NCBI GenBank assembly: GCA_012845835.1
Contig: JABAKD010000010.1
Coordinates: 11,164,311-11,228,310, forward strand
Direction: 5' to 3'
From: Undaria pinnatifida
Lineage: Eukaryota; Sar; Phaeophyceae; Laminariales; Alariaceae
Length of the DNA stretch: 64,000 nucleotides
Below the pieces are notes generated by a model. The model did not search any database, was not told where the DNA came from, and worked only from the letters and a program-made list of their open reading frames with translations. Shown here piece after piece: positions 45,470 through 55,700 of this stretch (its first letter is position 1; the number at the start of each line of letters is the position of its first letter). The translations under genes were made by a program, and so were the position numbers.

Positions 45470-48400
45470 ACAAGGTCGCCACCCCTCGTTGACGGCCAGC
45501 CGGTTTCTTACACTTTGACGAGGGAGATCGTGTTCGGGTCTTACAAAAGATGGGCGGGACGGGTGAGAAGCCAGCAAGATGAAGCGGAGCAAAAGAGAGA
45601 TGTGTACGCGAAAGCCCCCCCCCCCCCCCCGCCCCACCCCCCGTTGGTTGCCTGGCATATTCCTTGTCAATGCAACTTTCTAGAACACGCCATCGCCTGT
45701 CTTGGCGCCCCCTTTCACCAATACGCTTCTTCCTAATGAGGGGGACCATCAAAAGCATTTTTTTTTGTTATGGTTTTGATAATAGATGATGGCGATGGCA
45801 AGGGTGGGGAGGGCGAGGAAAGCCGTCCATCGTTTCTTTGTGGTCCCTTTGTGGTTTCGGTTTTCCTTTGGTGTGGTGACGAGATTTGAAAGAACGGGGG
45901 GCTACGAGTATAGCAGTAGTCTCTCCCCGACTTTTTCCTTTTTTTTTCTGGCTTGCCGTTTTTTTGCCTTTTTTTTCTCTTTTGTTTTGGCTTACGTCCC
46001 TTTTTTTGTTCGTCGGGTGTTGTTTCTCTTCCTATTTTGTAGGCGATAGTGACAGGAGAGTTGATTGACTGTTAGTGTGGACAGCAGTTGTTGAGAACGC
46101 GCTGTGTGGCAAAAGTCACGGTATAAGGGGAAGCGACTAAAAACACGGGGGGGGGGTTGTGGCCGATCTTGAGAAGACGAAAAACTTGCCGATCAATTTC
46201 AGTCGGATGCTTCGGCGGTCTGTCCACCCAAAGCACGGGGATTTTGCGGTCGATCTTGGAAGGACGTCGGACTTTTGTCCATCTTTCCAGTTCGATCTTT
46301 CGGCGGCCTGTCGCCTTGGTCTGTACTATGCCGAACCTCGACGATGGCGGCTACGAAAACATCCCCCCGGGGCGTGGCACTACGATGGTCTTTCGTGTTT
46401 TTGCGTCTAGCTATTTATGTCATGAACTAGTTCTTCCAAATTTTGTTTTGGGGTTGGCCTCGTTTAAGGTTGGTGTGCGACGGGCGAAGAGGTCAGCAGC
46501 CGCGTTCGAGTCGCAGTTGGTCATTTTGGGTGGGACATGAAGGCATGGAAGACAACGGCGTGTTTAGTAGGGGGGGATACACTCTGGGGTCCCCGGGTTT
46601 CAACCCTAATTCTCTTGGTCATACCCGCGCGTAGATACGCGTACCCGGGTACATCTATTACTCAGTATCGCCTTGACATTCTGCGCGATGAGCGCGAGAG
46701 GGCAGTTAGTTTTCTAGTGGCAGAGGAGGAGTGGCTGTACTGCTTTTTTTGTGTGTCCCAACTAAGCCCGTATTATAATATATTGATTGTATAAGTTTGT
46801 TTTTTCCCCCGTTGGTTTTCCGTTTGCTGCCTTCGCGGTTGCGCTGTTTGCCGTTGTTGCGTCCGGGCTCATGTCTGTGCCGGATATGATATATTTGTGA
46901 GCAGTTTGACTAGCATTGTCGGGTGTGAATGTCCGCCCCGTGAGGGGAATCCTCGCCACTTCTGGCCCTTTACTGGTGTAAGGGGAGACCTCGAGGAGTG
47001 GACGAGATGAAGAGTGGTAACATAGTTCTACGATACTAGTATTAATAGTTGGTTTTTGTAAGCCTATATTAATATTAGTGTAGTTATCCGTTGGTCTTGA
47101 TATATATTTTTCGGGGTCTTTACGATATTTTGCGTTGTGTGGCAACCGAAAAAAACGAGTTCTCTACATTTGAGCACATAGTTGATTATTTTCGTATAGA
47201 TAAAAGTGGTTTGGTTTTATTTTTTATTTTACGACAGTCAAAGAAGAATGTCGAGCTGGCCGGAGGGGCTGGGGCGGGGGGGGGGGGGGCATGTGCGTAC
47301 AGCGGTACGTAGAGCGGAACAAAATTCAGTTGGTCGATTTGCTAGCCGTATCGGTAGTGTGTTCGGTGTGGTTCTACCCGATTCACCGACATCTGTTCTC
47401 CAGTGGCAGAGCAACCTTTCGTTGAGTGCACGCCCCCCTGTCTTGCCAATCTTCGGTGCTGCATATATTGCGAGGGCGGACGTGGAACGCGCGGGCAGCG
47501 TCGGATATAGTATTTTTATTGCGACGCGAAGCGGAAAGTTTTCTGCGGCTGCCGTTGGCCATTTTGTCGCGCCTCGGGAAAGACGCTGCTTTATTTCCCC
47601 GGCCTTGCCTCCAGATGGTAGTTACGTGCGGTGTATAGTTAGTCGCGCCGAAGCTGGCCTGGTTTGGATTAGTTCCGTCTGTCCTTTCTAAGCTGCTTGT
47701 CTTTGTGTTGGAACCTCGGCCCTATTTTGTATGTGACCTCAAGGTACTTAGTACTAAGAAGGATGTAACCTGTGTTGGTGTACCGGTGGTGTTATCCTGG
47801 AATTGTTATTGTTTCGGCCCCCGGGGTGTATGTTTGATTTAGTATTATTTATAGTATTGTTTCCCGTGTGACGCGATTGATCATTTTTTTTGTTGGGGCG
47901 TAGTGCGATCGATGTGCTGTGTGTTGCTGATCAGGTGAGCCACGAAGGTTGATGGTTTTTTCTATTTCTACTATTAGTGTTGTTGCTGATGGCCACCAAA
48001 AAAGCAGTGGTATCTCGTACAATGCAACCTTGTTGGATGGTTGTGAGTAAAGCAGGCGGGGTAGGGTGCGAGAGAGGTGTATAATATGCAGTATGCCGCT
48101 CGTCGCAATGGAATCTCGTAGTACAGTACTATATTTAGCGTTTTTCGCGACAACTTACGAGTCACCTACGTTGGTGCCCTTGCTTGCTTCCAGAGCACGC
48201 GATGAAGAGAAGAGTATATGGAGTTACCTGGTGTGTGTTACCGTGGCTATAGCCGCTGCTGTTGGTGTTCCACAAGTAGGCATCACCACGGTCGAGCTGT
48301 TGTGTTCTCATTACAAGGGTAGTAGTAGTAGGTGGTTTTAAGGGGAAAGGGGGAAGGGTAGACAGATCATTTCGTTTATCAGTCTGCCGCTTAATTATTA

Positions 48401-48898
48401 TATACTGGTATGCACGATAGGCGAAGTTTGGGGGGTCGTTGGCTTTTGTACGTACAGGATTAGAGCAGGAGAACGGAACTCTTCCTTCGCAGGATAAATA
48501 CATGAAATTCGAAGCAAGCGTAACTATTATTTTTTTATGGACACGATAACTGTCGCTTGGACTCGACCCTGCTACTTTTACGTGTCAGATGTGCGTTACG
48601 CACGAGTGCTCTGTCGCGTTCAAAAAACACCCCACCCAGCCCTTGCTTGAAGGTGACATACGGTTATTCAGACCTACCGACATTCAGAAGTAGTCCTCCT
48701 GCTCCTGCTCCTCCTTCTCCCGAGTGTGATCCTGCTCCTTCTACGTTACGGCGCCCTGGTGACCGGATAGTACAAATACGATGATGTATCGCAGCTGACC
48801 GTGCGTCCTCACTAAGCTATATGCGTGGACCACCTAGAGTACGAGTGGAGGTCAAGCTGTCGGAAGCTCTCTGCTACGTTCTTATGGAAAAGGGCTAA
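45470..48898. other. Spacer between PP2C and the hairpin element
   Basis: No gene recognised. A C run at 45,617-45,630 and a G run at 47,277-47,289. A + frame of 161 codons at 47,206-47,691 has no family match and no start context. Confidence 0.4.
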
Positions 48899-49124
48899 CT
48901 GTAGTCACCCGTAATTCCTAGAATGTATTACGCTTTTCCAAGATTAGTATGAAGTACTGTGAACCCATATCACGATCCCCCGTTATTCCTAGAATGTATT
49001 ACGCTTTTCCAAGATTAGTATGAAGTACTGTGAACCCATATCACGATTTTGATATGGGTTCACAGTATTTCATACTAATCTTGGAAAAGCGTAATACATC
49101 CTAGGAATAACGGGTGACTACAGT
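48899..49124. mobile_element. 225 bp hairpin element with an internal tandem duplication
   Basis: Ends are inverted: ACTGTAGTCACCCGT at the left and ACGGGTGACTACAGT at the right. Inside, a 72-78 bp segment (ATTCCTAGAATGTATTACG, CCAAGATTAGTATGAAG, GTGAACCCATATCACGAT) occurs twice directly and then once in reverse with few differences. Transcribed, it would fold into a near-perfect hairpin of about 70 bp. Confidence 0.75.
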
Positions 49125-49879
49125 GATCTTGGGAACTTCGGCAAACGACTAAATAATACTGTACGTGTCTACTCGATACCATGTATTGTCACGCATCTTT
49201 GCTGCGGTTGGTTGAACATCGCCGGTATCACGCGCATATTGCGTCCCATCGCGTTGTACGGCACGATCATTCGTTTGGTGCTTGCGTGGCGCTGGGAATT
49301 GCTACATCCCGGGAACTGGATATTTGTATCCTCCCAATGAACGAGTACATGGGAGGATGCGGTTACGTGAGGCCAGCGGATAAGTGAGTGCCGCTATAGG
49401 CCCTACACGAACTACGACTGGACGAGAGGTGAGTAATGGGCATTCAGCCTTCGGAATACCTATAAAGCGACGAAACCTCGAGACGAGTACGAGTGGAAAG
49501 AAAGTAGTACTTACTTAGTGGAGGCAGTCATTCATGCGGAAATGGCATGACGCGGAGAGCTGTAGAGCTGCAGAACAACACGCAAAGCCCGCGGCAGCGC
49601 CATCCACCGTCGGCATCTCTAAGCGGCCTGGGGGAGGGGGGGAGGGGGCGAGGGGGAAAGGGGGGGGTCCTGCCCAAGAGACTGGATTCTGGGTCTGGCC
49701 ATCATCGTCTTGACGTTTGTGGGCCTTCCAATGGCCGTCACAAGCTAGCGTAAGGCCGCCCTGACTTCTTAGCCTTGTTGCGATCTCCCCCCAGTGCCAT
49801 TGATGCACTTGATACAGTATCCTCTTTGAGCCCAATGCCGTCTTTCGTCAGTTCCTAGGGTCTGCTTGTATGGTGTTAT

Positions 49880-50028
49880 TTCCTTTCCTTTCCTTGCTTC
49901 CTCTTCTTTTATTTTATTTTTTCCTTTCCCTTCCTTCCTTTGTTTTGTTTTCTTTTCCTTCATTTTATTTTCCTTTCCCTTCTCTCTTTTGTTTTCATTA
50001 CTTTCTTTTCTTTTCTTTTCTTTTCCAA
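49880..50028 (+). repeat. T/C-rich tract of TTCCTTT and TTTTC units
   Basis: About 150 bases almost free of purines on the + strand, ending in four TTTTC units. Confidence 0.75.
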
Positions 50029-50351
50029 TCGACTTGATGCGTAGTGATAGGTACTACGTGTAATATATACGTGACAGTATTTTCTGGGTGGAATGGTGTG
50101 GTCGATTTTTCAGACGCAAGTAGTGAGACGTATATGCACCAGTATGGACCTGGCACGTCGTAGGCTGACTCTCGATTTCACTTCTTTATACTCCGGAGTA
50201 TTTTTCTGGCGTACGTATGAATTGCGTCAGCTTTGATATATGCGTGTGTGCCACTTTGTGTTTTTTCCCTGGGGTGTTCTTCCACTCCAGAGTGACTGGA
50301 GCCTGTCATGTGACCACGGACATGATTATTCGAGTTAATAATGTGACAACA

Positions 50352-50353
50352 TG

Positions 50354-50385
<32 letters not shown>

Positions 50386-50386
50386 C
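50352..50386 (+). repeat. AAC trinucleotide repeat
   Basis: About eleven AAC units following ATG, so it reads M-N-N-N, a fortuitous open frame. Confidence 0.9.
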
Positions 50387-50499
50387 GATCTACGAGCAGC
50401 TTATTATGATACGAGCACCAAACGTGCGGACGAGTACACATACAGTACGCCTATAGAAACAGAAGTTCGTACTATACACAGCCGTGATTGTTCTCGCTC

Positions 50500-50754
50500 G
50501 GCCCACTTCGTGTTTCCCCCCGGCAAATTGTTCCCCCGTACTGCCGATCAGAACGTGACATCGCCAGCAAGCACAAAGCACAGCACAGGGCTCACAAGTA
50601 GCTCTTGGCAGTATCAAATCGCTGGTTGCACGAATTCATGGGCCTCCTCTTTCTGCTCCCTTCACATTTTTTTGTTGTACTCTTCCTTGCTCGAGCGCAG
50701 CTGGCGGCGTCAGCCGCCCGCGGAGCGGAGCCTTTGTATAACCTACTCGCCTGA
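50500..50754 (-). repeat. Inverted dispersed repeat, left arm
   Basis: In reverse, CTCCGCTCCGCGGGCGGCTG, GCTTGCTGGCGATGTCACG and TTCTGATCGGCAGTACG match 53,721-53,985 over about 250 bp. The two arms bracket the MAK16 start. Confidence 0.6.
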
Positions 50755-50759
50755 CTAAA

Positions 50760-51344
50760 TAAATGCTCTTTCTTCCTGCTCCGTCTACTACTACTCCTGA
50801 TCCCCCTGCTGCTCCTCCTGCTGCCCTTTCTCCTGATTTTTTCACTGATCCTCCTGCTCCTCCTCATCCGCCTGGTCTTCCTATCCTCCTAAAAAAGCAA
50901 CGATCTCCGTCCTCCTCCCTCCTCCTGTAACGTGTCCTCCTCGCCCTCCTATTTTGCTCCTCGTGCGCCCTTTCTGCTCCTCCTCCTGCTGCTCCTGCTT
51001 CTTCTCCCTTCTCCTCTTCTTCCTGCTCTTTAAGTCTTCTTCCTCCTGCTCCTCGCCGTCCGCCTGCTCCTGCTCCTCCTGCTCCTGCTCCTGCTCCGAG
51101 GCCTCCTTCCTCCTCCTGCCTCTTTTACTCCATCATCTCCTTCCTCCGTCTGTTTCTCAACCATCATAATCTTTCTGCTCCTCCTGCTCCTCGTCGTCCG
51201 CGCGCTCCTGCTCCCGCTCCTGCTCCTGCTCTTGCCCCTTCCCCTCCTCGTCCTCCTCTCCTCCTTCTCCTGCCCCTCTGTTGTTCCCCTTCCTAAAAGT
51301 AGCCATAATATTTAGATTCTCCGTCCTCCCCCTCCTCCTCCTCC

Positions 51345-51375
<31 letters not shown>
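50760..51375 (+). repeat. 600 bp polypyrimidine-rich tract
   Basis: CTCCTG and TCCTCC hexamers dominate for over 600 bases, ending in the 27-base T run of the SINE at 51,348. Open frames here are composition artefacts. Confidence 0.8.
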
Positions 51376-51664
51376 CTCACACTTTACTTTCCAGCTTCTG
51401 GGCAAGCCGTGGTCACAGGTGTCGTCCCTTCTCCCCCCCGGTTCTTGCCTTCAATTTTTATCGCGCATAGGGTTCAGCAATCCCACTGCTCGTCGATTTT
51501 TCATCGAGTATTGCTAACTCACGCTCTCGCGCTTTCCGCAAGTCAATTTGTGCACAAGAAAAAGTCCCAACGAATTTATACGAGTGTGCACTCGGCGGGG
51601 CTCGAACTCGCGAAACTGACCTATACCAGGCTCGAGGATAACCTGATACGCCACCGGGGCGACC
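51348..51664 (-). mobile_element. tRNA-derived SINE family 1, copy B
   Basis: Same element as 13,456-13,767, clearly homologous from TTTACTTTCCAGCTTCTGG to CCACCGGGGCGACC. It has a 27-base T run at the left (A tail on its strand). It lies in spacer upstream of MAK16. Confidence 0.72.
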
Positions 51665-51669
51665 GGCTA

Positions 51670-52489
51670 TCTATGGTCACTCGTAGCCCTCCTCCTTTGC
51701 CCGTTCTCACTGTACGAGTGCTTCGGACTCAGGGTTACAACAACAGGTTACAAATCAAGGCTCTCCTTTCTCGCCTGTTAATAGGCTCTCTGGGATACGA
51801 ACTCGTGAGGTTTATTCGCTCGTCGACTCCTCCTCCTTGATTTCGTCGCCACAGCTTAAAACGTGTGATGCGCTCCTCCGCCTCCTCCTCTTCTTCTCCT
51901 CTTGTACTACCACACAGCAGGACCTACAGGTGCTACAATTAACCCTGGGAACCCAGTGACAAACCAAAAAAAATGCTGTCAGATGCGGTGTCCCCAACCG
52001 TCTATCAATGGTGGGAGCGCGCAGCAAAAAAAACAGCCGGCCGAGAATGGTGCCATCATGCTGCGCACGCGTCGAACTGATCCGTGCCTTACTGCGATAT
52101 GGTTCGGGTGCATCCCCTACTTCAGCAGCCCAGACTGCCTCCTATGGCCAATACTGTGCTGTAATCGTCATTTTTGTTTCCACACTTTTCCCGTCCAAAG
52201 CCTCAAAGGGTATGCTGGTGCTGCGTCGTACTGCTCATATTTTTACTACAAATTCCAAAGGCATCTAACTGTCTAAGTCTATTTCCAAGAATAATAAACA
52301 ATAATACGTTGTCCCCGAATATGCAGCCGGGTAAAGACTCTGCGGTTGTCTGTGCTCTGTTGTCCATGGAAATGCCCGGTTTGCACCAACCCCCGCCCCC
52401 GCTCGCCTCCTGCCTATCATCTCTAACCTCTTAGTGCGTACTCGTGAGCAGGTGAGTCCATTGCAAGACCAGCCTCCAACGCAAAGCTT
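51670..52489. other. Spacer upstream of MAK16
   Basis: An open + frame at 51,902-52,276 (for example CPQPSINGGSAQQKKQPAE) overlaps another and resembles nothing known. Possibly promoter-distal sequence of MAK16. Confidence 0.35.
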
Positions 52490-52706
52490 CATGTGTGGGT
52501 CGGAAAAGACGATGATACAGGAAGTTGTGCAAAAAAGCTAAAAAGCGGCGGAAATCGAACTTTTCCCATCCCCTTTCTGTAAACGCCTTGCAGGACTTAG
52601 TGCAACCGCAAGGGCTCGCACAAAACTCACCCAGTGAGACAAAGGAACTCGCTGAGCAGGCGTCTAGTACTCCGCAGGCTCTAGCTCGTTCGCGGACGCA
52701 GCCACC
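52490..52706 (+). promoter_or_regulatory. Probable 5' UTR / promoter-proximal region of MAK16
   Basis: Sequence just before the proposed start. It loses the repeat character of its surroundings and is moderately GC-rich. A possible 5' UTR acceptor (GCCTTGCAG) lies at about 52,592. No clear TATA box was seen, and the transcription start cannot be fixed. Confidence 0.3.
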
Positions 52707-52712
52707 ATGCAG
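52707..52712 (+). CDS. MAK16: MAK16 exon 1, two codons (M-Q)
   Basis: The next exon begins in phase 0 with SDDIIW, and known MAK16 proteins begin M-Q-S-D-D. ATGCAG followed by the consensus donor GTACGT lies at 52707-52712, in the strong start context GCAGCCACC. I found no other ATGCAG-GT between here and 57,017. The two-codon exon is therefore an inference from family sequence, start context and donor. A missed intermediate exon is the alternative. Confidence 0.72.
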
Positions 52713-55700
52713 GTACGTTGATTAATTTTGGCGTTGGTGTTGTCAGCACCAAATCGAAGGAGGCTATTGGTTAGGTGCAAAGTTGCTGCGACCGCACGTT
52801 CACTCCTCGTCTTTCCCAGCTATGTTGGGCAAGCTTGAACCACATGTGGTGATGCGAGCCACTCGTGAAGACACCCTGTGACGGCGGTCTGGCAAGCCTC
52901 GCAGGAGGTTGGAGGAAAGAGAGGTTGATGCAATGGGCACCACGTGCTTGTTTGCGTGATCTCGTTTCTGGTCTCTGAGGCATACGTCTCTTAAGTATAT
53001 ATATCTGTTTTTGTTGCAGCTGTACTGGCATCTCAAAGCCCAAGCCAAGTCGCTTATGGGTGGTTTACCATGACGAGCTGTGATACGGTTTGACAGACAT
53101 TATACCTCAGTTGGTATACCAGGTACTCGTAACAGCAGCAGTACCTGTAGTACTTACTCGTGAACCAGGTATGATATATAGCGCTCGATCATGTTCTCTC
53201 CAGAGTGCAGACGTACCGGTACCTTGTACAGCAGATGGCGTTGTGGAGGTCGTGCACGTAGAGATCTCGTCCGTGTTGTGCTTGTTTGATTATGATCCCG
53301 CTTTGCTCCCGTAGAACGACATCTTGGTGTGTGTGTGTGTGTGTTCTTCACATTAAACCGTTCTTCTACTCGTCGACATCCAGCACACCCAGTGTCCGTA
53401 CTGATTCTTCACCCTAGAAAGATCAGCTCTGTGGTCACAAGCTACGACACAGAGATAATGCATCGTAATGCATTCGACAACGCAATGTCATGCCCTAGTA
53501 CTGGGTACGACAGGCACAACATACATACGTCAGCAACAGAAATACATTGGAAGAGAGAAATACGAAATAAACAAAAACAAAAAAGGTGTAGGTATTATTA
53601 GTATATGTCAGTCTGTATCTATTAGATATCAGCAGTACGTACCAGCATTCCCGTATATTTTTGTGCACGCCTACCGTTGAGGCGACTTCACGAAACTCCA
53701 GCAACGACAGCCGGAGGTACCCGTGCGAGTAGCAGGTACAAGTGCTCCGCTCCGCGGGCGGCTGACGCCGCCTGCTTTGCTCGCGCAAGGAAGAATGCAA
53801 CTAAAATATGTACGTAAAGGGGGCCGAAAGATGAGGCCCATGATTCGGTGTGACAAGCGAATTGATAATGCCAAAAGCTGCTTGTGCAGAACCATTAATA
53901 GTTGCCCTGTGCTATGCACTGCTGTGCTGTGTGCTTGTTGGCGATGTCACATTCTGATCGGCAGTGCGGGTGTAGTTTGCGAGGGGAAGAAAACATAGGG
54001 ATCGAGAGAGGGCAATCAACTTTGAAGAATGCCAAAAGACGAGTGCAAAAACACGTACATACCGGTACCTACCTGGTGCCTGGTACTTCGCATCATATAC
54101 CTGCTACTGCTGTATGCTCGAAAGGAAGCACAGTGCAGCGTGAAACAACACACCGCAGGGCAAGGCACGGCACCGCACGGCGCTGCGCTGCTGTGAGCTA
54201 TATATAGCCGTGGGCTCAGCTGAGCTGGGTGTGTGTTTTTATTGTGATCCATGAAAAAGAGTGTAAGGACAGCGAAGAACTCACCACGGCGCAGCGCGGC
54301 ACAGCACCGCACAGCATCGCACAGTACCGCACCGCACGGCAGGGCACGCCAGGGCATGCCCGGGAACGGCACTGCACGGTGCTGCGCTGCTGAGCTCGCG
54401 CTGCTGGGCGAAGCTGAGCTGATGATGTGATGAGCCAAGCTGTTATCATCAGGCTGGGACCTCTGGTAAGATGAAAGCTTCCGCACGGCGCCGCGCTGCT
54501 GTGAGCTATAGATAGCTGTGGGCTCAGCTGACCTAGGGGTGCATCTTTATTGTGATTCATCAAAATGAGAGTAAGTACAGCGAAGCACTCGCAAAGGCAC
54601 AGCACGGCGTAGCACCACACAGTACCGCACCGCACGCCAGGGCACGCCAGGGAACCCCGGGGAACGGCGCAGCCGAGCTAGCGCTGCGCTGCTGAGCTGG
54701 CGCTGCTGTGCGCTGCTAGGCGAGGCTGAGCTGATGATGTGATGAGCCAAGCTGATATTATATCATCAGGCTGGGACCTCTGGTATGATGAAAGCTTCGT
54801 TCAAAGAAAAGCTGGACCGTTCCGCAAGTAATGAAAGGAGGCAGTGTTTAACCCCTTTAGAGCCCCCGAACCCCTCCCTATACTAAATCCAAGTAATTTT
54901 GTCCCCAAAAACGGGTTTCCAGTTGTAAAGGGGTTAAGTAGTGTGTGGTATTCCCAAAAAACAGCCGTTTTAAACATAGGGGAAGCAAAAAATTCAACTT
55001 GGGCAAAAAAAGGACTTTTTAGCTTGAATTTTGAACAAAATAAAGATAAGGCGCCGAGAAGCGCTGTTTCAGGCATCCGAGCCCGCTCAGCCGTCCGGAT
55101 AGGAGAATGTCTTAAAGTTAGTGCCGAAAGCGAAAAAAATGGAGGCCTCTCAGGGCCTCTCAGGAGATGGATATTTGTAAGCATTTGTATATGGCAAGCT
55201 GCGCGTCCGTGCCCGTCCAGCCGTGCAGGTGAATATTTGGAATCTTACGTTCATGTTCAGCGATTGAATTGAAAGTTGCCCATGACGAACTGCCATTGGT
55301 GAACTTGCCCGATCGTTTTGTTTCGTTTTTCCTGTATTGTACCAGGTACCATGTTATAAAAAGTGTGACTTGAGTACTATTCTCTGGGCATACTTCGTAC
55401 CAGGTATGACGGTAATAAACTTTGTGCGTATAGTCACCTGGTACCTGGTAGCTATCATGGGGCTGCGTACTGGTACAGCATTGTATAATGCCAGTAGCAT
55501 ACCACTGCCAGTAGCAAGCTACTGATGAAGCCTGTCGGTACATGCTTCCAGTTGTTTTTTTTGTCATATGTACGTGCAAGAAACACGCGTCGACATCCGC
55601 GAAACACCGAAAAAACGAGTTCCGAGCCCAGTACCGTAATTGTGCGAGTCATCGCACAGGCCGGAGTCATCGCACAGGCCGGAGTCATCGCACCCCTGTG

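Noticed and set aside
44949-45758. 269-codon frame on the - strand across the end of the PP2C gene
   Set aside because: It overlaps the well-supported terminal exon, includes the AATAAA repeat array, and has low-complexity content.
47206-47691. 161-codon frame on the + strand as a gene
   Set aside because: No recognisable motif, no good start context, a G run near the beginning, and no matching splice sites.
51902-52276. 124-codon frame upstream of MAK16 as a separate gene
   Set aside because: Resembles no family and overlaps another frame of similar length. Kept only as spacer.
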